Source: Muriicola marianensis
Lineage (GTDB): Bacteria; Bacteroidota; Bacteroidia; Flavobacteriales; Flavobacteriaceae
Length of the DNA stretch: 64,000 nt
Direction: 5' to 3'
NCBI RefSeq assembly: GCF_014638095.1
Contig: NZ_BMFH01000002.1
Location: 186,001 to 250,000, forward strand
The translations under genes were made by a program, and so were the position numbers. The first letter of the stretch is position 1. Every line of letters starts with the position of its first letter. Shown here in pieces: positions 44,363 through 52,536 of the stretch. Below the pieces are notes generated by a model, which worked only from the letters and a program-made list of their open reading frames with translations, made no database searches and was not told where the DNA came from.

Positions 44363-47300
44363 ATGAAACAAGTAATGAAAAAAGCTAAAGCCATTGCCGT
44401 ATTCTTTATGGCTATAGCTTATTTGGGATGCGAGGATGTCACCAACCTCTTTCCGGATGTGGTATCGGCATTTACCTATACCATAGATTCAGAAACCGGC
44501 GTCGTTACCTTTATCAATATTTCGGAGGAAGCGGACACCTATTTATGGACCTTTGGGGACGGGGACAGTTCTACAGAAATCAACCCTGTAAAGGCCTATA
44601 CTGCTTCAGGAACGTATACGGTGACCCTTAAAGCCACCAATGTGGCGGGAGCTTCGGACACCTCCGAAGATGCGGTCACCATCAATCTCCCGGTTGTCCT
44701 GGAGGATGTGACTCTACCCATCACCTTTGACGACCCAGATGTGGACTACACGCCTGAAGCCTTTGGAGGTACCTCTTTTGCGATCGTGGACAATCCGGAT
44801 GTTTCGGGAAGCAATGATAAAGCTACCAAGGTGGGGGCCATTACCAACAGTGGTGCGGCCTTCGAGGGAATTTTCTTCGACCTGGGTGCTGCCATTGATC
44901 TGACCACTGAGAAATCCATTACCATGAATTTCTGGGCAGATGCCCCCGTTGACCTGCTTCTGAAACTGGAAGAAGGTACGGCGGCAGCCATTGAGACCAC
45001 CGTGAGTCATGGCGGAACAGGGTGGGAAACTACTACATTCGACTTTACCTCTGCCGACCAGTACTCCAGGCTTACCCTCTTTGTGGACGGTCCCGGAACC
45101 ACGGCGGGTACGTTCTATATCGATGACGTTGATCAGGCGGAGACTTCCACAGGTGGTGGAGGGGGGCCTATCGCCCCGACGGCTGGTCCGGCAGCTCCTA
45201 CCCAGGATCCGGCCGATGTGATCTCTATTTACAGCGATACTTATACTGATGTACCCAATGAAGGATTTAACAACTACGGCTCGGCTGCCTTTGAACAGGT
45301 AGATCTCGCCGGAAATGCCGCATTGAAATATACATTTGCAGCCGGCGGCGGCGGAAACTTCCAGGTGATCGAACTCGGCGGCGCTAACCAGATCGATGCC
45401 GCGGCAGCTGGTATGACCAACTTCCGATTCGATATCTGGTTCCCCAATGAGGTGGATGCCAGTTCTGCCTTCCTGATGAAAGTAGTGGACATCCCCGGCA
45501 GTGGGGCCACAGAGGCACAGATCAATATCAATGATTCGTCAACCCCTCCAATAGAGCAGGCTACCTGGCTTTCCTTCGACATTCCGATCACGGAATTACA
45601 GGCCAACGGCCTGGGAGGCACCAGCAACATCCAGCAAGTGGTGATCGACCTGGTGACTTCAGGAGAAGCCTATATCGACAACATCTACTTCTACAAGCCA
45701 GCCGGAGGTGGTGGCGGTGGCACAGCGCCAACGACGTCGGCTCCTGTACCCCCTGCCAGGGATCCGGGAGACGTGATCTCGATCTTCAGTGATTCGTATA
45801 CGAACATTACAGGGGTGAATTACGATCCCAACTGGGGTCAGTCTGGCCATACCCTTGTGGATCCGGCCTATGATCCGGGAGATGGGAATTTTGCTTTGGC
45901 CTATCCTAACTTTAATTATCAGGGTACCGACTTTGCCGGAAATGCGCAGGATGCCTCTGCCATGGAGTTCCTCCATGTGGATATGTGGACGGCCAATGCT
46001 ACGGATGTGAAGGTCACACCGATCAACGGCAGTGGTGCCCCTACAGAATCCCTGGTCTCACTGACGCCGATCACCTCGGGCCAGTGGGTCAGCTATGACA
46101 TTCCGCTTACGGATTTCACGGCTTCGGGGATGACATTGAATCAGATCATCCAGATGAAGTTTGACGGGCAGGGTGGAACCACCCCATCCGATATCTATCT
46201 GGACAACATCTATTTCTACCGGGCAGCTGGTGGTGGTGGAGGCACAGCACCAACCACTTCGGCTCCTGTACCCCCTGCTAGGGATCCCGGGGACGTCATT
46301 TCGATCTTCAGTGATTCGTATACGAATATCACTGGGGTGAATTACGATCCTAACTGGGGCCAGTCTGGCCATACCCTTGTGGATCCGGCCTATGATCCGG
46401 GAGATGGGAATTTTGCTTTGGCCTATCCTAACTTTAATTATCAGGGAACAGAATTCGCTGGAAATGCACAGGATGCTTCTGCCATGGAATTCCTCCATGT
46501 GGATATGTGGACAGCCAATGCCACGGATGTGAAGGTGACCCCGATCAATGGAAGCGGGGCGCCTACAGAGTCACTGCAGACATTGAGTCCGATCACTTCG
46601 GGCCAGTGGGTAAGCTATGACATCCCACTTTCGGATTTTACCGCTTCAGGAATGACTCTGAATCAGATCATCCAGATGAAATTTGATGGTCAGGGCGGAA
46701 CGACTCCCTCTGATATCTACCTGGATAATATTTATTTCTACAGGGCAGCCGGCGGAGGCACAGCGCCGACCACTTCGGCTCCTGTACCCCCTGCCAGGGA
46801 TCCGGGGGACGTGATCTCGATCTTTAGTGATTCGTATACCAACATCACCGGGGTGGATTACGATCCAAACTGGGGTCAGTCTGGTCATACGCTGGTCAAT
46901 ACGATGTATGATCCGGGTGATGGAAACTTCGCCCTGGCCTATCCTAACTTTAATTATCAGGGAACCGACTTTGCCGGAAATGCACAGGATGCTTCTGCCA
47001 TGGAATTCCTCCATGTGGATATGTGGACACCCGACGCTACGGTTGTGCAGGTCACACCCATCAACGGATCTGGGGCGCCCACAGAATCTTTACAGTCTCT
47101 GACTCCGATCAACACTGGTCAATGGAACAGTTATGACATCCCCCTTACGGATTTCACGGCATCGGGTATGACCCTGAACCAGATCATTCAGATGAAGTTC
47201 GATGGGCAGGCTGGTGTAACACCATCCGACATTTATCTCGATAACATCTATTTCTATCGCGCTGCTAGTGGCGGAGGCGGTGGCGGAAATCTCGCTGCCA

Positions 47301-47776
47301 ACGGGGATTTCGAGACAGGAGCTGAAGCCCCTTGGTTATTATTCCAGAATGGAGGAACCGCCGCATTAGACAATACGGTGAATAACACAAGTGGAGGAAC
47401 CTGGTCAGGCAGACTAGCCACCGGAGGCCCGAGTAATCCGGCATTCAAGCAAGAGAGGATCGGCGCCGGTACCGTTGCAGCGGGGGATACTGTACAAATC
47501 CAATTCGATCATATCGGTGCGGTAGTACAGCCCGGGGCTGTGTTTAACGTGCTTCTTTTTGGAGAGGGTGCCGGAGGTGCTTCCTTTACCCATGTCTTTA
47601 ATCCTGCCCCGACCCTTTCTGGTAGCTGGACAACTTTTACAGGGACCTTTACTATCCCCGGAGGAACAGATGTCTCTGAGGGTATATCCTTCCTGATAGA
47701 GGCTGTTTGCGGAGGAGATGCGGGTTGCAGCGTAACGGCAAACATTGATAATGTTAGTGTAACTCTCAATCCATAA
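44363..47776 (+). CDS. Large modular surface glycan-binding lipoprotein with PKD and CBM-like domains
   Basis: The 1137-residue lipoprotein (Cys23 followed by Glu-Asp) has a PKD domain (~30-110, with FGDGDSSTEINP), a beta-sandwich (~115-265), one divergent module (~280-455) and three near-identical modules (~470-975). A C-terminal CBM4/9-like domain starts NGDFETG (~980-1137). Modules are joined by Gly-rich linkers (GGGGGG) and prolines. Each of the three close copies carries the aromatic stretches YDPNWGQSG and LAYPNFNYQG, likely sugar contacts. No active-site motif was seen, so it is probably a second SGBP. The operon terminator follows 9 bases after its stop. Confidence 0.85.
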   Translation: MKQVMKKAKAIAVFFMAIAYLGCEDVTNLFPDVVSAFTYTIDSETGVVTFINISEEADTYLWTFGDGDSSTEINPVKAYTASGTYTVTLKATNVAGASDTSEDAVTINLPVVLEDVTLPITFDDPDVDYTPEAFGGTSFAIVDNPDVSGSNDKATKVGAITNSGAAFEGIFFDLGAAIDLTTEKSITMNFWADAPVDLLLKLEEGTAAAIETTVSHGGTGWETTTFDFTSADQYSRLTLFVDGPGTTAGTFYIDDVDQAETSTGGGGGPIAPTAGPAAPTQDPADVISIYSDTYTDVPNEGFNNYGSAAFEQVDLAGNAALKYTFAAGGGGNFQVIELGGANQIDAAAAGMTNFRFDIWFPNEVDASSAFLMKVVDIPGSGATEAQININDSSTPPIEQATWLSFDIPITELQANGLGGTSNIQQVVIDLVTSGEAYIDNIYFYKPAGGGGGGTAPTTSAPVPPARDPGDVISIFSDSYTNITGVNYDPNWGQSGHTLVDPAYDPGDGNFALAYPNFNYQGTDFAGNAQDASAMEFLHVDMWTANATDVKVTPINGSGAPTESLVSLTPITSGQWVSYDIPLTDFTASGMTLNQIIQMKFDGQGGTTPSDIYLDNIYFYRAAGGGGGTAPTTSAPVPPARDPGDVISIFSDSYTNITGVNYDPNWGQSGHTLVDPAYDPGDGNFALAYPNFNYQGTEFAGNAQDASAMEFLHVDMWTANATDVKVTPINGSGAPTESLQTLSPITSGQWVSYDIPLSDFTASGMTLNQIIQMKFDGQGGTTPSDIYLDNIYFYRAAGGGTAPTTSAPVPPARDPGDVISIFSDSYTNITGVDYDPNWGQSGHTLVNTMYDPGDGNFALAYPNFNYQGTDFAGNAQDASAMEFLHVDMWTPDATVVQVTPINGSGAPTESLQSLTPINTGQWNSYDIPLTDFTASGMTLNQIIQMKFDGQAGVTPSDIYLDNIYFYRAASGGGGGGNLAANGDFETGAEAPWLLFQNGGTAALDNTVNNTSGGTWSGRLATGGPSNPAFKQERIGAGTVAAGDTVQIQFDHIGAVVQPGAVFNVLLFGEGAGGASFTHVFNPAPTLSGSWTTFTGTFTIPGGTDVSEGISFLIEAVCGGDAGCSVTANIDNVSVTLNP
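45200..47270 (+). repeat. Four tandem ~520-bp coding repeats
   Basis: The anchor 'gatgtgat/gacgtgatc' recurs at 45215, 45770, 46292 and 46808, giving steps of 555, 522 and 516 bases. The last three units are nearly identical in DNA; the first is diverged. They encode the same fold as the repeats at 35020-37005 but form a distinct sequence class. Confidence 0.9.
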
Positions 47777-47784
47777 ATAATGAT

Positions 47785-47836
47785 CCGGCTGACAGAACAA
47801 ACAATGAAGTTTTTCTGTTGGCCGGTTTTTTATATA
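47785..47836 (+). terminator. Terminator of the SusCD operon
   Basis: Arms ccggc..acagaa and ttctgt..gccgg form a 13-position stem with two mismatches, followed by six T. It closes the unit that starts at susC and separates it from the GH3-led unit. Confidence 0.8.
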
Positions 47837-47900
47837 GATGTGTAACCTTAAGATCGCATGTTGAATCTATTAATTCTATGTCTTTCTAAAGCGTGCAAAA

Positions 47901-49694
47901 ATGAAAAGGGATACTCAAGGAACTACTGAACAACGCCTTGAACATAAGGTTGATTCCCTCCTGGTCAAAATGACCCTGGACGAAAAGATCGGGCAGATGA
48001 CCCAGGTACGTCATTTTGATGACATATCAGAAGAGGATATCGCCACCAAATTCATTGGTTCGGTTATCCATACACAAGGTCCCCTGCCGGGAGCAAACGC
48101 GAAAGAATGGCAGGAGAAATTCACCCGCCTGCAAAAGAAAGCCCTGTCAACCAGGCTTGGTATCCCTCTGTTATTCGGGGTGGATGCTGTGCACGGGCAG
48201 AATACCTATGAAGGAGCCGTTATCTTTCCACATAACATCGGTCTCGGTGCCAGCAGGAATGCTGAACTCGTCCGAAAAGCAGCTGAAATTACGAGAATTG
48301 AAGCCAGGGCTACCGGTTTTAACTGGGTGTTCTCGCCCTGTATCGCCATCCCTTATAACGAGAAATGGGGGAGAGTATACGAAGCGTTCTCTGAAAGTAC
48401 GGAACTCACAGAAGAATTTGCCAGAGCCTCCGTTAAAGGGCATCAGGGTACTGAACTGAGTGCCCAATCCGTCATGGCCACGGCCAAACACTTTATTGGT
48501 GACGGGGCTACGGATAATGGGGTAGAAGGAGGGGACTGCTCCCTGACTCCCGAGGAAGTCAGAGAAAGGCTATTACCTCCGTACAGGGCAGCTGTGGAAG
48601 AAGGTATAGGCTCAGTAATGGCCTCCTTCAACAGCATGTCGGGTCAGTTTATGCACGCTCATAATTACTGGATCTCGGACGTCCTCAAAGGAGAGCTTGG
48701 ATTCAAGGGGATCATGGTGTCCGACTGGAAGGCGTACTCCCGCTTTGGCGGGAATGAGATCATCAATGCCGGGATCGATGTGGTCATGGCGGTAGACGGA
48801 GATCTTCAGATGTTTCATGAAGGACTCAAAGCCGGAGTTGAGAACGGGGAAGTATCCATGGACCGCATAGACGATGCCGTAAGGCGCGTTCTCACTCAGA
48901 AATTCAGGCTCGGGGTGTTCGATAATCCTTTCCCGGATCCTTCCCTCATTCCTCAGATCGGGTTACAAGCTCACAGGGATGTCGCGAGACAGGCCGTCAG
49001 GGAATCCCTGGTCTTATTGAAAAACGATGGAAACATACTCCCCCTGAATAAAAAGACTTCAAAGATCGTGGTGGTTGGCGAACACGCAGATAATACCGGT
49101 CTCCAATCGGGCGGCTGGTCCATCAACTGGCAGGGCTCTACTGAAACGTATGCGGGTTCCACGACCATACTTCAGGGGATCGAGAAGATAGCGAAAGGAA
49201 AGGTGGTCTATGATGCCGATGCTACGGGGAATCATAAAGATGCCGATGTGGCTGTGATCGTGGTAGGTGAAACCCCCTATGCCGAATTATTTGGCGATAT
49301 TGGCGGCGAGATAGATGCCTATCAGCTGACCCTTACCGAGGAGCATCAGAATTACATCAACACCTATGTGAACCTGGGGGTAAAGGTGGTCACCCTGTTT
49401 ATCTCGGGGCGCCCTTTGGTGACGACTGATCAAATAAACAAATCGGATGCCTTTGTGGCTGCCTGGTTGCCGGGGTCTGAGGGGGATGGAATTGCTGAGG
49501 TCCTTTTCGGGGAATTCGACTTTAGAGGTACGTTGCCACATGCATGGCCCGCCTCTGAGGGAGATTATCAAGGAAAATACGGACCCAATTTCTGGGATGA
49601 CTCTGTGGAACCCTTATTTCCCTTTGGATTTGGGTTGAATTACAGGGATGAGACGTCAGAAAATGACACCACAACGGGAAAACGAAGACAATGA
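47901..49694 (+). CDS. GH3 beta-glucosidase, no signal peptide in the annotated frame
   Basis: GH3 enzymes release glucose from the non-reducing ends of beta-glucans. The 597-residue protein covers both GH3 domains: KHFIGDG, GFKGIMVSDW with nucleophile Asp275, and a C-terminal domain ending FPFGFGLNY. The overall sequence resembles exo-1,3/1,4-glucanases of the ExoP/barley ExoI type. The N-terminus (MKRDTQGTTEQRLEHKVDS) has no signal. A short frame at 47858-47929, offset from this one, encodes a signal-like MLNLLILCLSKAC, and removing one A from the A run at 47897-47901 would join them. Location is thus uncertain. It overlaps the next gene by ATGA. Confidence 0.92.
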   Translation: MKRDTQGTTEQRLEHKVDSLLVKMTLDEKIGQMTQVRHFDDISEEDIATKFIGSVIHTQGPLPGANAKEWQEKFTRLQKKALSTRLGIPLLFGVDAVHGQNTYEGAVIFPHNIGLGASRNAELVRKAAEITRIEARATGFNWVFSPCIAIPYNEKWGRVYEAFSESTELTEEFARASVKGHQGTELSAQSVMATAKHFIGDGATDNGVEGGDCSLTPEEVRERLLPPYRAAVEEGIGSVMASFNSMSGQFMHAHNYWISDVLKGELGFKGIMVSDWKAYSRFGGNEIINAGIDVVMAVDGDLQMFHEGLKAGVENGEVSMDRIDDAVRRVLTQKFRLGVFDNPFPDPSLIPQIGLQAHRDVARQAVRESLVLLKNDGNILPLNKKTSKIVVVGEHADNTGLQSGGWSINWQGSTETYAGSTTILQGIEKIAKGKVVYDADATGNHKDADVAVIVVGETPYAELFGDIGGEIDAYQLTLTEEHQNYINTYVNLGVKVVTLFISGRPLVTTDQINKSDAFVAAWLPGSEGDGIAEVLFGEFDFRGTLPHAWPASEGDYQGKYGPNFWDDSVEPLFPFGFGLNYRDETSENDTTTGKRRQ

Positions 49695-50968
49695 AAAGTT
49701 CAATCAAATTATTAATCGCTGTTTGTGCACTGATCTCAGGCATGGCCTGTAAAGAAACCCGTGAAAAAACAGAGGATAAACAACCGCAAATATCAAATGA
49801 TATGAATGCAAAGGACATTCTTGGAAACCCTGAGTATCTGGCTATTTCCTATGGGGGTTATCGGACAAAGACGAGGGATAACCAACCCTCTCTTGATGAA
49901 CTCAAAGACGATATGAGGATCCTGCATGCCATGGGGATCCGAATCGTTCGCACTTATAATGTTCACCTGGCCCAGGCTTCCAATCTTCTGAAGGCCATCA
50001 GGGAATTGAAAGAAAATGATCCGTCTTTTGAAATGTACGTCATGCTCGGGGCCTGGATCGACTGTAAGAATGCTTGGACCGGTAAAACGCCTGACCACAA
50101 TGTAGAGAGTGAACGGAATAAAAAGGAGATCGCAACAGCCGTGGAGCTGGCAAATCAATATCCGGATATTGTCAAGGTGCTCGCCGTTGGAAATGAAGCC
50201 ATGGTGAGATGGGCTGCCAGCTATTACGTGCAGCCTTCTGTGATCCTGAAGTGGGTAAACCACTTGCAGGAACTCAAGAAATCCGGGAAACTCCCGAAAG
50301 ATCTCTGGATCACCAGCTCTGATGATTTTGCATCCTGGGGAGGGGGAGATGAAAGTTATCACACAGAAGACCTGGCGAAGCTTATAAAAGCTGTGGACTA
50401 TATTTCCATGCACACCTACCCTTATCACAATTCGCATTACAACCCTGAATTCTGGAAGGTGCCGGAGGATGAGACTGAATTATCAGACATGGAGAAAATA
50501 GATGCGGCCATGGTCAGAGCCCTGGAATTTGCACAGCAACAATACGCGGCCGTCACGGCCCATATGCAAAGCCTGGGCGTGGATAAGCCCGTCCACATAG
50601 GAGAAACCGGGTGGGCGACCATTTCGGACGGACTTTACGGGCCGGAGGGATCTAAAGCCACCGATGAATATAAGGAAGCCCGGTATTACCATCTTATGCG
50701 GGAGTGGACCAATGCAGAAGGCATTTCCTGTTTCTACTTCGAAGCCTTCGACGAACCCTGGAAAGATGCAGGTAATCCTATGGGGTCAGAGAATCATTTC
50801 GGCTTATTTACAGTGGATGGAAAGGCCAAGTACGCCTTATGGGATCTGGTAGACAAAGGTGTATTCAATGGGCTTTTACGCAATGGGAATACCATCACAA
50901 AAACATTTGACGGAAATAGGGATGCTGTGATGGAAGAAGTACTGGCACCTCCCCTGGCGGGAGAGTAA
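49691..50968 (+). CDS. GH17 beta-1,3-glucanase lipoprotein
   Basis: GH17 enzymes hydrolyse, or transglycosylate on, beta-1,3-glucans with retention. The 425-residue lipoprotein (SGMAC, Cys20, followed by Lys-Glu) has the acid/base Glu169 in AVGNEAMVRW and nucleophile Glu305 in HIGETGW. The barrel runs over residues ~45-400. It should act in the periplasm or on the cell surface. Marine flavobacterial GH17 enzymes with this layout are known laminarin-active partners of GH30. Its ATG overlaps the GH3 stop. Confidence 0.93.
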   Translation: MKSSIKLLIAVCALISGMACKETREKTEDKQPQISNDMNAKDILGNPEYLAISYGGYRTKTRDNQPSLDELKDDMRILHAMGIRIVRTYNVHLAQASNLLKAIRELKENDPSFEMYVMLGAWIDCKNAWTGKTPDHNVESERNKKEIATAVELANQYPDIVKVLAVGNEAMVRWAASYYVQPSVILKWVNHLQELKKSGKLPKDLWITSSDDFASWGGGDESYHTEDLAKLIKAVDYISMHTYPYHNSHYNPEFWKVPEDETELSDMEKIDAAMVRALEFAQQQYAAVTAHMQSLGVDKPVHIGETGWATISDGLYGPEGSKATDEYKEARYYHLMREWTNAEGISCFYFEAFDEPWKDAGNPMGSENHFGLFTVDGKAKYALWDLVDKGVFNGLLRNGNTITKTFDGNRDAVMEEVLAPPLAGE

Positions 50969-51026
50969 ATGGTCGCTAAAAGGTCTTGTGGCTTTAATGC
51001 GACTCGTCAATCGAAATACTGAAACG

Positions 51027-52523
51027 ATGAAAAAGTTTAACCCAATTAATTATCTCTTGATTATTAGTTTGATTGTAAATGGTTGTTCGGTAGAGCAGAA
51101 ATTGGAGGTGGAAGTTTTTGAGACGTCTGCCGATGGTAATAAAATGACCCCGGTTACGGAATTCAGGGTTTTACAGGATATACCTGTGATTAAAATCATG
51201 CCTGAGAATGAGTATCAGGTAATTACCGGATTTGGCGGATCGTTCACGGAAGCTTCGGCATCCCTGCTCAATGCCCTGGGACCGGAAAACAGGCGTAAGG
51301 TTATTGAGGCCTATTTTGGTGATGACGGGGCTAAATACTCCCTTACAAGGACGCATATGAATTCATGCGATTTCTCCCTGACCAATTATTCTTATGCACC
51401 CGTGGAAGGAGATAGTGACCTTCTTTATTTCAGCATAGAGGAGGATCAGGATGACATTATCCCTTTCATCAAGGAAGCCATGGAGGCCTCTTCAGAAGGG
51501 TTTAAGATCGTGGCTTCTCCCTGGACAGCCCCCCCATGGATGAAAGACAACAAAGACTGGCGCGGGGGTAAATTACTTCCCGAATACAGGGAATCCTGGG
51601 CACTTTTCTTTTCCAAATACCTGGAGGCATACCAGGCGGAAGGTATCGATATCTGGGGGTTTACCGTAGAGAACGAACCCCTGGGAAATGATTACAACTG
51701 GGAGAGCATGCACTTCACGCCAAAAGAGATGACAGATTTTGTGACCGAGTACCTCGGTCCCCGTCTGGAACAAGACGGGCATGATGTCAAGATCCTGGGA
51801 TACGATCAGAATCGTGAACACCTCGAGGAATGGGTGGATGAGATGTTCAGGGATGAAGCGGCCCGGAAGTATTTCGATGGTACAGCGATACACTGGTATG
51901 CCAGCACCTTTGAAGTCTTTCCGGATGCCCTTCAATACGCGCATAATAAGGCGCCGGAGAAATATCTCATCCAGACAGAGGCCTGTGTGGATGCAGAGGT
52001 CCCCAAATGGCAGGACGACAAATGGTACTGGTCTAAGAGGGCGACAGACTGGGGTTGGGACTGGGCCCCGGAAAAGGACAAACACCTCCATCCCAAATAT
52101 GCCCCCGTCTACCGTTATGCCCGTGATATCATCGGTTGTCTCAATAACTGGGTCGACGGATGGATCGACTGGAATATGGTCCTCGATAAAAGGGGTGGTC
52201 CTAACTGGTTCAAAAACTGGTGCGTGGCTCCTGTGATCGTAGATCCCGAGAAGGATGAGGTATATTTTACCCCTCTCTACTACACCATGAAGCATTTTAG
52301 CAGGTTCATTCGTCCCGGGGCAGTGCGCATTGGCTTCGAAAATCCCGACAAAACTCTACAGATCACTGCTGCGAAGAATCCTGACGGGTCGATCGTGGTA
52401 GTCGCGTTCAACCAGGATCACAAAGGGAAGTCATTCGATCTTATCCTTGGAGAACGTTCTCAGAAGTTGTCTATAAGTCCACAGGCGATCCAGACGATTG
52501 TTATCAAACATTCAACTAACTAA
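51027..52523 (+). CDS. GH30 lipoprotein, probable beta-1,6-glucosidase trimming laminarin branches
   Basis: The ATG at 51027 gives a lipoprotein signal with NGC (Cys20); the frame upstream is open but lacks sense. The 498-residue protein has the GH30 features GFGGSFTEASA, SPWTAPPWMK, acid/base Glu217 in TVENEPLG, nucleophile Glu318 in LIQTEAC, and the C-terminal beta-sandwich domain. In characterised marine laminarin loci, GH30 enzymes remove single beta-1,6-linked glucose side groups, which lets GH17 and GH16 work on the backbone. The same role is inferred here from family and neighbours. Confidence 0.92.
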   Translation: MKKFNPINYLLIISLIVNGCSVEQKLEVEVFETSADGNKMTPVTEFRVLQDIPVIKIMPENEYQVITGFGGSFTEASASLLNALGPENRRKVIEAYFGDDGAKYSLTRTHMNSCDFSLTNYSYAPVEGDSDLLYFSIEEDQDDIIPFIKEAMEASSEGFKIVASPWTAPPWMKDNKDWRGGKLLPEYRESWALFFSKYLEAYQAEGIDIWGFTVENEPLGNDYNWESMHFTPKEMTDFVTEYLGPRLEQDGHDVKILGYDQNREHLEEWVDEMFRDEAARKYFDGTAIHWYASTFEVFPDALQYAHNKAPEKYLIQTEACVDAEVPKWQDDKWYWSKRATDWGWDWAPEKDKHLHPKYAPVYRYARDIIGCLNNWVDGWIDWNMVLDKRGGPNWFKNWCVAPVIVDPEKDEVYFTPLYYTMKHFSRFIRPGAVRIGFENPDKTLQITAAKNPDGSIVVVAFNQDHKGKSFDLILGERSQKLSISPQAIQTIVIKHSTN

Positions 52524-52536
52524 ACAACCTATCTAT

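Noticed and set aside
35020-47270. Regularly spaced repeats that might suggest a CRISPR array
   Set aside because: The periods are about 500 bases and the repeats are translated protein modules; there are no short repeats with unique spacers and no cas genes.
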